In this document: in pieces, positions 50,716 through 60,247 of the stretch
Numbering within the stretch: the first letter of the stretch is position 1
Layout of the letters: every line of letters begins with the position of its first letter
NCBI GenBank assembly: GCA_963761615.1
Contig: CAVXGU010000003.1
Coordinates: 2,852,001 to 2,916,000 of the forward strand
Length of the DNA stretch: 64,000 nt
Reading direction: 5' to 3'
DNA from: CAVXGU01 sp963761615
GTDB taxonomy: Bacteria; Acidobacteriota; Vicinamibacteria; Vicinamibacterales; CAVVIG01
Notes under the pieces: generated by a model
Seen by the model: only the letters and a program-made list of their open reading frames with translations
Told to the model about the DNA's origin: nothing
Databases searched by the model: none
Position numbers and translations under genes: made by a program

Positions 50716-53700
50716 TCAATACACCTCCACCTCCGCTGACGTGGGCATCTCCATCTTGAGTGTGTCGGCACTGAGGCTTACACAGCACCAGTGGAAGACG
50801 CCTTGACGCCCTAATCGCGGCGGTCAGCGCAGCCACAATGCGGGCTCCTTTCTTCTTGAACCCAAGTTCCCTGGTCAGTTCTCCGATGATCTCTTCATCG
50901 GTCGGCAGCCGCCCATCGGAGAGCACCCACCGCACGAGGCTCTGAAGTTCCAGGTCCGAGTAGTCATCTATGGGATATCCCGGCCAGACTTTCGGCCGCG
51001 CTTCGCGCTCGCGGGCGGCTGACGACTCTGCGGTCGGCCGTGGCTCTACCGCATGAAGCGTCTCGGCGCTCGTGTCTGAGTCGAGCGAGTCTGCGTAGCT
51101 TACCGCCTCGGCAAAGGCTTTCAAGGCCCGACGGACCTCTTCATCGCGCCGCAGAAACCAGTCTGTCGACCAGATCCGGTGAAAGCGCCATCCAAGCGCC
51201 TCGAGCTGCTGTTGCCTCAGGCGGTCTCGGTCACGCGCAGTTGGCGCCGAGTGGTATGACGCCCCGTCACATTCAATGGCGAGAACGAACCGGCCCGGCT
51301 TGTCCGGGTGCATGGCCACCAAGTCAATCCGATATCTGGACGTCCCGACCTGGCCAACCAGGCTGATGCCGTGGCGACTGAGTTCGTCGCATACCGACTG
51401 CTCGAAGTCGTTCAACGGAACATCCGTCGACAGTACCCGACTCGAGGCGCCGGCCTTCTGAGGCAGCGTGACTCAAGAAAGCCACGCAGCAATCTCACTC
51501 CGAGCTTCGGATAGTCCAGACGGACGTCTGTATGACTGAACGACGACACCACGATCATGCGTCGGCGAGCACGTGTAATCGCGACGTTCAGACGGCGCTC
51601 GCCCCCATCCTGCAGCAGAGGACCAAAACGATAGACGAGGTCTCCTGCCTCGTTCTTCCCGTAACCGATGGACAGGATGATGGCGTCGCGCTCGTCTCCT
51701 GAACGCGTTCGAGATTCTTGACGAAGAATCGCTCGGCCCTTGACTTATCGAAGAAGCCATCCAGCTCGGGGCGGTGCTCCTGTTCGCGAGCAAGCGCCAT
51801 TTCGATCCGGCGTGCGTGCTCGATGCCCATCGTGATCACGCCGAGTGTCTCCTGCGGACGGATTTCAGCGTGCTCGATCACCAGCTCCACCACCCGCTGC
51901 ACCTCACGTGATGCGCTGGCCTCTTGCCGACCCTGTCCCGGCAGGTGCGGCACCAGCTCGTGGCTGATGGCTTTCGCAAGTCCAGGACCAGGAAACGTCA
52001 CCAGACGCCCGTTGTAGATGCGGTGGTTCGAGTAGGCGATCAGGGCCTCGATCCCGGCTGCGATAATGCCAATCGAGCGTCCACGCTGGTTCCAAGAAGG
52101 CGCCCATTACATCCAGGATGCTCTGGAACCCCGCGGTGCCATCCTCCTCGTCTTCATCGCCATCGATCCCGTAGCCGGCAGCAAAGAAGGTTGTGGGAGG
52201 CAGCTGCCGACTGTCGCCGGCGATCACAGCCTGTCGACCTCTCAGGAGCGATGTGATCGCATCCTGGGGTAGCACCTGACTCGCCTCATCGAAAATAACG
52301 AGGTCGAACAAGCGGGCGCTCGCCAGGTATCAGATGGCTCACAGAGAGTGGACTCGCCATCCAACAGGGGCGCAGAGCGAGCATGACATCTGGGGCTTCT
52401 GAGAAGAGGCGGCGCAACGGCAGATGGCGCGCGCGCTTGGCCGCTTCCTTAGCGACAAGGGTACTTTGCGCCGGGTACTTGTTCCGAGTTTCAACCGCTG
52501 CCACCGCATGAGCTCGCTGCACACGTTGAACGGCTACCGCGAGCCGCTCCTTATCGAGGCGCCTGAACTCGGCGGCAATCTCGTCGTGCAAGTTACCCTT
52601 GAACGCCGATACCGACGGGTCCTGAAGCTGGATCTCGTCCAGGCACGACAGCGCCCAGGAGCTCCGCAAGAGATCAGGCCACGTCGCTGGCTCCAGCTTT
52701 CGCGAACGGATCTCAGCCAAGACCGGTTCAACGCCACGAGCCTTCAGCTGCTCTTCGAGTTCATGGATACGGAGCAGTTCGGCTGGCGTGACACCATCCT
52801 CGGCCAAACGCCGTCCTAACTCCCCGACTTCCGCGAGCGATCGGTCATCATTCGATGTCTTGAGGAAGGCGCGGTCGAGCACCCGCAGATCCTCCTGCAC
52901 GGCACTCCACGCTCCGACCGCAGCGTCGAGGCGCGTCAGGAGATGAGGGCTGGCGTTCCTGTCCGATGCCACGGTTCGCCACCTGGAGCGCTGCTGAATT
53001 GCCGTCTGGACAAGCGCGAGCGCAGCTTTTCCGGAAAGCGGCCCACGATGGAGCGACTTCACGTCCCGCACCGCTTTCCGGTATGCGCCGTTGAACAAGG
53101 CGGCAAACACCGCCCCTGCGGTCGACTTCGCCGGCGCAAGGTCGGCAAGCAGCCGATTCAGGTCTGCCTGAAACAGCCCTTCGTCGCTCATGCTCAGCGT
53201 GTGTTGGATGGCACTCAGCAGCGTCAGCAGCGATCCGACGTCGGCGGTTCGCTCTAGCGGCTTGACTGGGCATTCGGAGAGCAGCGCCGACAATGCCGCC
53301 TCCCACGCTGGCCAGTGTTCCCTTGCAAGACGGCGGACGTGTTCGACCACGTCGCGGAGCTGACCGGAAGATGTGATCGAGGCACCGTTCCACGGCGATG
53401 CCGACGACTGAGTCACTAGTGCATCACGCGATGCCAGTTCGCGTACCGCCTGCGCGCAGTCCGCAATCGCTCTTTCATCGAGACCGCTGAGCACTTTGCT
53501 CGGCAGTCTCGTCGTGCTCGTCACACGGCCGGACAACCTCAGGATCCGGCCGTATAGCGCGTATACACTCAGGCCGCCGGGTTGCCGGACTTGGTGAAGA
53601 GCCCGAACGTGCGCATTCAGACGGTCTCGCCGTTCGGTAAACGATCGGTGCAGGGCTTCAGCATCTGGCACCGGCGCCTCTCTCGCTCGCTCGATACTGG

Positions 53701-54831
53701 TCTGCAGCTGCTCAGCGACATGTCGCCGGGTCAGCTCTGCTCCGTGGCAGTCGAGACACAGGTGGCCGAGATCGGCCTCCTTCAGGCGATTCAGCACGAC
53801 ATCCAGGGCGGCGCGCTTTTCCGCGACGAACAGCACTGTCTTGCCGCGCGCAACCGCTTCCGCGATAAGGTTCGAGATGGTCTGACTCTTCCCCGTTCCA
53901 GGTGGGCCACTGATGACACCGTTCTGCCCTCGCAGGGTTGCCGCGATCGCCTGCTGCTGAGACGAATCCGCGTCCCGAACCAAAAACTCCTGATCTGGTG
54001 GCTCTCGGTCAAACTCGGAGGGGTCCACGCTTGACCGGTCACCCCGCGCGAGTTGGGCGGCGCCAGCATCTCCAGCTATACCGGCGATCAGATCGTGGAC
54101 GGCAAGCGGATCACCCAGGGACTGAAGGTCCTTGACGATTGCCATCTTCTGAAAGGCAAAATTGCCCAGAACCCATCGAGGCACGATGGAGAACCCTGGC
54201 ACGTTTGCGGCCTGTTGGCTCACAGCATCGAAGAACGGCTCAAGGTCGAACGCTTCGCCCTCGTCGTCTCCAAGGACCTCCGGCATCAGCGCGTCACAGT
54301 CCAGCGATGCACCGTGTTCTTCACTTAGCGCGTGCACCAAGACGTCGTTAATCTTCAGGTCACCTGCGCGCCGGATGGACCACGAACCGTTTCTGCTGCC
54401 CGTCTGCTCGGCCCTGACCGGCATGAGAAGGACCGGAGCCTGGGCATCGCGCCCCCCATCTCCGGCCGTCCATGAGGCGATGCCAAGGGCTCAGAAATAG
54501 CGTCTCAAGACCCCGCTCCTCAAAATTGCTTCGAGCTCGAGAGGCTATTTCCGCGAGGCGGGCAGCTGCCTGTGTTCTCCCCTCAGGCGCGAAAAGGTCA
54601 GACAGCGGCACCTTGATCTCCGACTGTAGGAGCTCCTGCATCCTCACGGCCGGAGCTTCGGTGAGATCGAAGAGTGCCAACCTTCAGTTCCCTGAAGTAC
54701 AGCAGGTTGTTGCGCCGCGACATGTCCACCAGTTGGCGAATCCAGGCCTGCCTCGCAGCGTCGACTTTGACGCGACGCTCAGGGGACACTTCAGCCGGAG
54801 GACCGGCTTGGGGATCGCGTTGTGCTGTCAT
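50716..54831 (-). pseudogene. DUF4011 superfamily 1 helicase with C-terminal REase (MTES_1575/Vsr-like), multiply frameshifted
   Basis: About 1,370 residues when frames are joined. N-terminus: DAARQAWIRQLVDMSRRNNL and LLYFRELK (DUF4011). Helicase: Walker A NGVISGPPGTGKSQTISNLI, VLFVAEKRAALDVVLNRL, Walker B DLVIFDEASQVLPQDAI, GDSRQLPPTTFF, HYRSRD, ERDAIILSIGYGKNE and LNVAITRARRRMIVVSSFS. C-terminus: FEQSVCDELSRHGISLVGQV, YRIDLVAMHPDKPGRFVLAI, then ECDGASYHSAPTARDRDRLR and GWRFHRIWSTDWF, a PD-(D/E)XK nuclease of the MTES_1575 type. Four frame changes are net +1 and at least one is net -1. Similar helicase-nuclease proteins are reported in phage defence (I recall the name Hhe, from memory). It converges on the antitoxin gene. 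Confidence 0.75.
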
Positions 54832-55016
54832 CTGGTGTGGCTAGCCTAGCGCCCGCACGTCTTCGAGGCAACGCTCCAGTCCCGCGTCAGCCTGGCTCGG
54901 TCCCGCTTCTCATAGTCCGGCGACGGTCACCAGCGCGTGGACGGGAATGCCCAGAAGTGCACGTACTTTAGGTTCGACGCGGCCACGAGTGCTGTTGGTA
55001 CTGCTACGTTGGAGTC

Positions 55017-55594
55017 GTGGCCGGCCTTCACCACACGCCGCTCACGGACGACGAGCGCGAGGAGATCGTGCTCGCGGCGAAGTCCGTCTTCAAGAAGCTG
55101 AAAAATCTGTACGAGGAGATCACGCCGGCATTCGAGGAGTACGGCTTCAAACCACCATCGGCTGGCGTCATCGCCCGCGATTCTGTCGGAGAAGATTGAA
55201 ACGGCGATCATCCAACACTGCCGCTCCTTCACCAAGGGAACGGGTCACTGTGACCTCCAGCGACTGGGCAAGGACTGGGAGGTGAAGGTCTGCAAGGACT
55301 CGGGGCTGACGATCAACCAGTCCAAGCAGATCGCCGGCGAGAACTACATCGTCGTCAACTACACGTCGAACATTCAGGTACGGAGCGTCTGGGTCCTGGT
55401 GGAATGCCGCCGATGACCTCTTCTCCCCCCGCAAGTCGAACTCGAACGCGCGTGCGGCGCTCTTGACGGCGGCCCAGCCCAACATTGAGATTCTGCACAC
55501 CGCTTCAGTCAAGCAACTCGTCTTGCCTATCCTGGGAAAAGCCAAGAGTGCCAAAGCCGGCCTGCCAGCCAAGGCGAAGAAGCAGACGGCATAG
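55017..55594 (+). pseudogene. Possible PD-(D/E)XK nuclease-like protein, two frameshifts
   Basis: About 192 residues when joined: AGLHHTPLTDDEREEIVLAA, KSVFKKLKNLYEEITPAF, then CDLQRLGKDWEVKVCKDSGL (Asp, then Glu-x-Lys), TINQSKQIAGENYIVVNYTS, NIQVRSVWVL, and DDLFSPRKSNSNARAALLTA with a lysine/alanine-rich tail. The DWEVKVCK motif is compatible with a PD-(D/E)XK active site. I know no name for this family. It is divergent from the helicase gene, sharing a 185-base gap, so the two may form a unit. A C-terminal copy of this gene recurs at 57,415-57,523. Confidence 0.45.
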
Positions 55595-55680
55595 AAGTTC
55601 GAGGGGCGGAGGGAAGAGTTGTGCCGGCGGAGTCGGCGGCTGTTCCTTGGTGCAATCGGACCGAGTCGCTATGATGAGCT

Positions 55681-55969
55681 ATGCCTATTGACCTGCTCGA
55701 GGCACATCGCCCAGCGATTCTCGAACTGGCGGCACGCCACGGCGCGCGCAACGTCCGGGTGTTCGGCTCGGTGGCCCGCGGAGAGGCCCGAGCCGGACAG
55801 CGACATCGATCTGCTTGTCGAAGTCGAACCGGGACGCACCCTACTCGACGTGATCGCCCTGCAGCAGGACCTCGAGGCACTCCTTGGTCGATCCGTTGAC
55901 GTGCTGACGGATGGGGGCCTCAGTCCGTACCTGCAGGAACGGATCCTGGCCGAAGCCGCCGCTCTATGA
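55681..55969 (+). CDS. mntA: MNT-type nucleotidyltransferase antitoxin, one frameshift
   Basis: About 96 residues. LEAHRPAILELAARHGARNV and RVFGSVARGEA continue, after one extra base near 55,788, as PDSDIDLLVEVEPGRTLLDV and QQDLEALLGRSVDVLTDGGL. The GS-x10-DxD nucleotidyltransferase motif is intact once corrected. MNT proteins neutralise HEPN toxins by adding AMP to them. The stop overlaps the start of the HEPN gene (ATGA at 55,966-55,969). Confidence 0.82.
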
Positions 55970-56299
55970 AGGACGACCGCGTCTACCTTCAGCACATCCG
56001 AGATGCACTCGAGGACATCGCCGGGTACTGCGGCAGCGACCACGCCGCCTTCCTCGGCGACCGGATGCGCCAGGACGCGACGTTGCGCAAGCTGGAAGTC
56101 ATCGGGCAGGCCGTCAAGAATCTCTCGCAGGAGACCAAGTCCCGCCAGCCGAGCGATCCCCTGGAAACAGATTGCCGGCTTGCGCGACAAGGTCATCCAC
56201 GACTACTTCGGCGTGAACCTCGAGATGGTATGGGCCGTGGTCCAGAAGGATCTGCCCGCACTTCGCGCGGCAGTCGAGGCTTTGCTCAACACCCATTAG
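55966..56299 (+). CDS. hepT: HepT-type HEPN RNase toxin (DUF86), one frameshift
   Basis: About 111 residues. MKDDRVYLQHIRDALEDIAG, MRQDATLRKLEVIGQAVKNL and SQETKSRQPS continue, after one extra base near 56,160, as WKQIAGLRDKVIHDYFGVNL with VWAVVQKDLPALRAAVEAL. The catalytic R-x4-H-x-Y motif is RDKVIHDY. Known: HepT cleaves tRNA or mRNA and is silenced by MNT adenylylation of its Tyr. The pairing with mntA is translationally coupled. Confidence 0.82.
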
Positions 56300-56354
56300 T
56301 TCCCGTCAGCTGACGACCGCTGCGTGCCAGAGGGTGCCTCGGAAGGACAGAGCG

Positions 56355-57020
56355 ATGCGCACCGCACCGAAGGTCACCGTCTTTCGCCGGGGCGCCACGC
56401 GGCGATTGCGTGCGATGGAGGAACCAGCGTTCGTCTACCAGTTCCTGATTGCCCTGTCTGAGACCGACCCGCTGGTCTGGCGTCGCCTCCAGGTCCCTTC
56501 GACATACACCTTCTGGGATCTGCACGTGGCCATTCAGGACGCCATGGGATGGCACGACTGCCACCTGCATCGATTCGAGCTGTTCAACAAGTCGGACGAA
56601 CGCTTGACGATCGGCCTTCCGGTCGACGATGAATTTGCCACGGATCGATGCGAGCCGGGATGGCTGGTCAACCTGTCGTCGGTGTTCGAGCCGCCCGGTG
56701 AGGCGCTGCCCGCGCGCTATCTCTACGACTTCGGCGACGACTGGTCGCACGCGGTCGTCTGCGAGGGCCCGCGTCCCGCCGATCCATCGGCGAGCTACCC
56801 GCGATGCGTCGCCGGGGCCCGGCGCGGCCCGCCGGAGGACTGCGGCGGGCCGCACGGCTACGAGCACTTTCTCGAAGCCATCGCCAATCCCAGACACCCG
56901 GAGCACACGTCGCTCCTGCGATGGGTAGGCGGCTCTTACGACCCGAACGACTTCGACGCTGCGGCCGTAATCTTCGACGACCCGGCAAAGCGACGAGCGG
57001 CGCTCGATCCTTCCCGGTGA
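56355..57020 (+). CDS. Plasmid pRiA4b ORF-3-like protein, copy 1
   Basis: 221 residues, intact. FVYQFLIALSETDPLVWRRL, QVPSTYTFWDLHVAIQDAMG, WHDCHLHRFELF, RYLYDFGDDWSHAVV and DCGGPHGYEHFLEAIANPRH define the pRiA4b ORF-3 family (linked to the IS1096 TnpR-like fold), found on plasmids and islands with unknown function. The ATG at 56,355 matches the start of copy 2; a GTG 21 bases upstream is possible. The two copies are nearly identical over most of their length (copy 2 at 60,248). Confidence 0.85.
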   Translation: MRTAPKVTVFRRGATRRLRAMEEPAFVYQFLIALSETDPLVWRRLQVPSTYTFWDLHVAIQDAMGWHDCHLHRFELFNKSDERLTIGLPVDDEFATDRCEPGWLVNLSSVFEPPGEALPARYLYDFGDDWSHAVVCEGPRPADPSASYPRCVAGARRGPPEDCGGPHGYEHFLEAIANPRHPEHTSLLRWVGGSYDPNDFDAAAVIFDDPAKRRAALDPSR

Positions 57021-57343
57021 TCAGGACGACTCCCGTCGATCCCGGAGCAACTCAGGGCACGTCACGCTGTCTCATTTTCATGGTGGAGGCGGCGGGTGTT
57101 TCGATCACAACCATGAACAAAACTGGCGTGCTGGGGGCTTTCGAAAATGAGATCAGAAGAATTTCGACGAAAACGCTAAGAAATATGGTGGAGGTAAAAC
57201 ATGGTCCCACCGCCTCCACCAAGGCGACAAATTGGGGGAATATTGAGGGTCCAGGCCACTTTTTGAGCGGATCGTGCGGATCGTGAGGATCTGAAAACAC
57301 CAGGAAATCTGCGAATTCGGCCCTCGTGAAACCCCCAGCGAAC
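57021..57343. other. Intergenic region carrying several tmRNA-end fragments
   Basis: No gene is seen. TGGTGGAGGCGGCGGG at 57,081-57,096 is an exact inverted copy of the tmRNA 3' end (42,967-42,982). TCTCATTTTC (57,070-57,079) and GAAAATGAGA (57,143-57,152) form a perfect 10-bp inverted repeat around it. A 36-base palindrome-like element lies at 57,186-57,221 (TGGTGGAGG/CCTCCACCA). The concentration of att-like words suggests repeated integration events. Confidence 0.75.
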
Positions 57344-57381
57344 TTCGACTCCCGCCGCCTCCACCACTTCTAACTTGTTGA
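57344..57381 (+). other. Internal/right att site (copy of the tmRNA 3' end)
   Basis: 38 bases matching 42,960-42,997 with one mismatch, with weaker similarity for about 30 more bases. It contains the complete tmRNA acceptor end including CCA but no upstream tmRNA body, so it is a junction repeat, not a second gene. It is the likely right end of the left island and the left end of the next. Confidence 0.85.
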
Positions 57382-57414
57382 AGGCAAGACGCTCGACAGA
57401 ATCACCAAAGCAGG

Positions 57415-57523
57415 CTGCCAGCCCAACATCGAGATTCTGTGCACCGCGCCGGCCAGGCCAGTCGCCTTGCCTGCTACGGCAAAGGCCGATCTGCCGGCCA
57501 AGGCGAAAAAGCAGACGGCCTGA
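57415..57523 (+). pseudogene. C-terminal remnant related to the gene at 55,017
   Basis: The reading PNIEILCTAPARPVALPATA, KADLPAKAKKQTA and stop matches the C-terminus of the gene at 55,017-55,594 (PNIEILHTASVKQLVLP and AGLPAKAKKQTA). Only the last 35 or so codons are present, starting just right of the att site. It looks like the tail of a paralogue cut by an integration or deletion event. Confidence 0.7.
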
Positions 57524-57586
57524 TCCAGTGCATCTTTCCATCTTTTGAACGTCAGCCCGTAGCCCCTCCGTCAGTAGAATCGCTCC

Positions 57587-57784
57587 ATGAAGACAACCCG
57601 GCATATGGCAGCCCTCATCGAACGCGAGGAAGACGGCTACGTGGCCATGTGCCCGGAGCTGGACATCGCCAGCCAGGGCGACACCATCGAGTCGGCGAAG
57701 AAGAACCTGGCCGAAGCACTCGAGCTGTTCTTCGAGTCAGCGGAGCCGAGCGAGCTGGCTCGACGGCTGCGCGCCGAAGTGTGA
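57587..57784 (+). CDS. HicB-like antitoxin-type protein, no partner
   Basis: 65 residues: MAALIEREEDGYVAMCPEL, DIASQGDTIESAKKNLAEAL and LFFESAEPSELARRLRAEV. This is the HicB partial RNase H-like domain, usually paired with HicA mRNA interferase. No HicA-like double-stranded RNA-binding protein is visible on either side. The start ATG at 57,587 precedes another ATG at 57,605; the longer form fits the family. Confidence 0.75.
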   Translation: MKTTRHMAALIEREEDGYVAMCPELDIASQGDTIESAKKNLAEALELFFESAEPSELARRLRAEV

Positions 57785-57829
57785 CGCGCGTCGACGTTAG
57801 CATTAGGTACTCAGACTACAGGTTTCCGC

Positions 57830-58276
57830 ATGTTCACGAACAGCCGCTGCACTCGATGGTCATTGCCGGCGCTCTTCATCATCGCGGGAGTGGCCTTACA
57901 GGGCTATCGTGCCTCCGCGGCGAGCAGTGCGACAACGCTGAGCGCCACGGAGGCGGAGGTGCTCGTGTACGTGTCTCCAGCGGGTGAGCAAGTGCGGGCG
58001 AGAGGGACGGATGTCGCGATGGACGTCCAGACAAGCCATGAACTCAATCAGGAAGACTACTTCTACTTCTGGGTGTACGACACGCAACCGAATCCGAACG
58101 GGTCCGCCACAATCGGGTACTACGCAGTGAACAAGTACACGGCAGACGTGTGGGACGTCAGTGTCGATGAGCGCCAGTTAGCGAGCCCAGTGCTAGATGG
58201 AGTGCAGCGCATCCTTCGTAGAGCGCACAACATAGACGACGCCACGCTAGCAGAATATGGCAATCGACCGCGGTGA
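57830..58276 (+). CDS. Secreted protein of unknown function
   Basis: 148 residues. An N-terminal signal peptide (about 10-32, WSLPALFIIAGVALQGYRAS, cleavage probably after ASA) is followed by a region with DYFYFWVYDTQPNPNGSATI and YYAVNKYTADVWDVSVDER. No domain was recognised. It lies in the right island, 45 bases after the HicB gene. Confidence 0.55.
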   Translation: MFTNSRCTRWSLPALFIIAGVALQGYRASAASSATTLSATEAEVLVYVSPAGEQVRARGTDVAMDVQTSHELNQEDYFYFWVYDTQPNPNGSATIGYYAVNKYTADVWDVSVDERQLASPVLDGVQRILRRAHNIDDATLAEYGNRPR

Positions 58277-58397
58277 CGGTCTATTCCGGCAAGAAGATCG
58301 CCGACACATGCGGCCCTGTAGTGGCTGATTGCCGGCAAGGTTGAAGGCGCGGGCCTCCTTCGCTGTCGGATCCGAGGCCGGCAGGGCTCTCCGGCCG

Positions 58398-59804
58398 CTA
58401 CTTGAAGTTGATGTTGACGCCGAAGCGAACATTCGCCGGGACGCCGTCCCGTGTGCCGGGCCTGAAGGTCCAACGTCGCACCGCCTCCACCGCCGCGGCG
58501 TCGAGGGCCGGATCCAGCCCCTCCTGCACGAAGACGTCGGATACCAGGCCAACCCTGTCGACGGTGACGGCGAGAACAACAGTCCCCCTGACATTGAGCG
58601 CCCGCTCCCGATCGGTCAGCACCACTGGGTCTCCATAAATGAGGACAGGCGCGACAACGCCGCTTTGCCCGAGCAGCACGAAACTGTGCTCGGCCTGCTG
58701 CGCTTCTGTCGGCAACGCTCGGACGGCCTCCGCAACCCGCACCATCTCCGCGGCTGTCATCGCCCCCTCGCTCACGTGGCCGATTCTGCCATCGGGCGAG
58801 ACGGGAACAGTCGCCGGGAGGATTTGCACTCCCAGTTGTTCAGCCCGTTCCGGGGTCGCGATCAGCGTCACACCTGCGGGTGCGGCGCCCGCATCGCCGA
58901 CGAAGACTCGAAAGGCTTTCGTCGATGATGCGTTCAAGGTTGTTGTCGCCGCATCGAGTGCCTCGACTTCGTCGGCGCAGGCCCGACATCCTGGACCTTC
59001 GAATACGAACAGCGCAGGCTGCCCTTCAACACTGCCGGCGCCAAATGGTTCGCCCGCGAGAGTGGTGAGCCCTGCGATACCAAAGGCCGGTATGGCACCA
59101 GCCGTCAGAAGCTCCTTGTCGAAGACGGCTGAATCCTGTTTCGAGTCCTTGGCCGGCGTTCGCTTGAATGCGTCACGGGGCAGCGGTCCCGCAGTTCGGA
59201 ATCGGGTAACCGTCACGATGGTGCGTAGCGGTTTGGCCCCCCCAAAGGTCACTTCCTGCTTCAGTGGGACACCGGACTCCTCGTCAATCCAGAGCACATT
59301 GTCAACGTCGACACCCGGTGGCATCCGGTAGGTGACTTCAACCTTCTTGCAGGCGTATGCGGCACCGTCGATCGTGAGCGTCTCTTGGCCTGCCATCTCC
59401 GCCTGAGTCAGCGGAAAGTCACGGGGGAGCAGTTCTCCACCGGCGTGGAGATTCAGAAAGCTGTCCGGCCTGAGTTGGGCGGACCTGGTGTCCCACAGAT
59501 GGTAGTAGCTATCGTGCAGCCAGAGCATCCCGTCGGAAACGATCGCCGTCTCAGTGCCAGTGAGCGTCTTCACGGACTCGAACGCCTGGTCCGGCTTGTG
59601 AATGACGACGGACACCTCTTTGCGAATAGATCCCAGGCCATCGGTCTCCATATCAATCGTAGCCGTCAGCTCCAGCTGAGGCAGGCTCTGGAATGCGTGC
59701 AGCGCGGCGTCCCTGAACAGCCGTTCCGCGTCTGGCTGAACCTGCGCGTCGGCGACGGAACCAAGAACGCTGCAAACCAGAAGAACGATAAGGGTTGTGC
59801 GCAT
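58398..59804 (-). CDS. TonB-family protein with LolA-like and thioredoxin-like segments
   Basis: 468 residues. Signal peptide (1-20); a LolA-like region (about 25-225) with TLTIDGAAYACKKVEVTYRM; a thioredoxin-like region (about 245-350) with FVFEGPGCRACADEVEALDA (CxxC); and a TonB C-terminal domain (last 90 residues) with VLAVTVDRVGLVSDVFVQEG and AVEAVRRWTFRPGTRDGVPA. TonB domains couple outer-membrane receptors to the proton motive force. Here a membrane anchor is replaced by a signal peptide, so a periplasmic TonB-like carrier is possible. The start ATG at 59,804 gives the signal sequence MRTTLIVLLVCSVLGSVADA. Confidence 0.7.
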   Translation of the reverse strand: MRTTLIVLLVCSVLGSVADAQVQPDAERLFRDAALHAFQSLPQLELTATIDMETDGLGSIRKEVSVVIHKPDQAFESVKTLTGTETAIVSDGMLWLHDSYYHLWDTRSAQLRPDSFLNLHAGGELLPRDFPLTQAEMAGQETLTIDGAAYACKKVEVTYRMPPGVDVDNVLWIDEESGVPLKQEVTFGGAKPLRTIVTVTRFRTAGPLPRDAFKRTPAKDSKQDSAVFDKELLTAGAIPAFGIAGLTTLAGEPFGAGSVEGQPALFVFEGPGCRACADEVEALDAATTTLNASSTKAFRVFVGDAGAAPAGVTLIATPERAEQLGVQILPATVPVSPDGRIGHVSEGAMTAAEMVRVAEAVRALPTEAQQAEHSFVLLGQSGVVAPVLIYGDPVVLTDRERALNVRGTVVLAVTVDRVGLVSDVFVQEGLDPALDAAAVEAVRRWTFRPGTRDGVPANVRFGVNINFK

Positions 59805-59956
59805 ACCTATGAGCCGACGTTTCCGCTTGCCGCTCAGAATCGCCAGCATGCTACACCGGTTAGGCAGAACCGGAGACGAGTTTCTCGTTGCAACAAGTCT
59901 TGATACGGCGGCTGGCGTGCCTTGGTGCGATCGAGGCGGGTGGCTAGAATGAGGAC

Positions 59957-60244
59957 ATGTTGTTCGAACTGCTCGTTGCTCGCCGGCAAGCGATTCTCGC
60001 ACTGGCAGCACGCCACGGCGCCCGCGACGTCCGAGTGTTCGGCTCGGCGGCCCGGCGAGAGGCAGCGCCAGACAGCGACATCGATCTACTCGTCGACGTG
60101 GAACCGGGACGGTCGTTGCTGGATGTGATCGCCTTGGAGCAGGAACTCGAGGCGCTGCTGGGACGTTCAGTGGACGTGCTGACTGAAGGGGACCTCAGTC
60201 CGTACTTGCGCGAACATATCCTGGCCGAAGCCGCACCCTTGTGA
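59957..60244 (+). CDS. MNT-type nucleotidyltransferase, copy 2 (no HEPN partner)
   Basis: 95 residues, intact. RVFGSAARREAAPDSDIDLL gives the GS-x10-DxD motif; LLDVIALEQELEALLGRSVD and LSPYLREHILAEAAPL follow. It is closely similar to copy 1 at 55,681. Unlike copy 1 there is no HepT gene after it: the pRiA4b-like gene starts 3 bases beyond its stop. Possibly an orphan antitoxin, or now partnered with the pRiA4b protein. Confidence 0.85.
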   Translation: MLFELLVARRQAILALAARHGARDVRVFGSAARREAAPDSDIDLLVDVEPGRSLLDVIALEQELEALLGRSVDVLTEGDLSPYLREHILAEAAPL

Positions 60245-60247
60245 AAG

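Noticed and set aside
57081..57221. Additional tRNA genes from the CCGCCTCCACCA words
   Set aside because: No cloverleaf can be formed; they are copies of the tmRNA terminus only.
57344..57366. Second tmRNA gene
   Set aside because: Only the 3' acceptor/T-arm end is present; no 5' half or tag reading frame precedes it.
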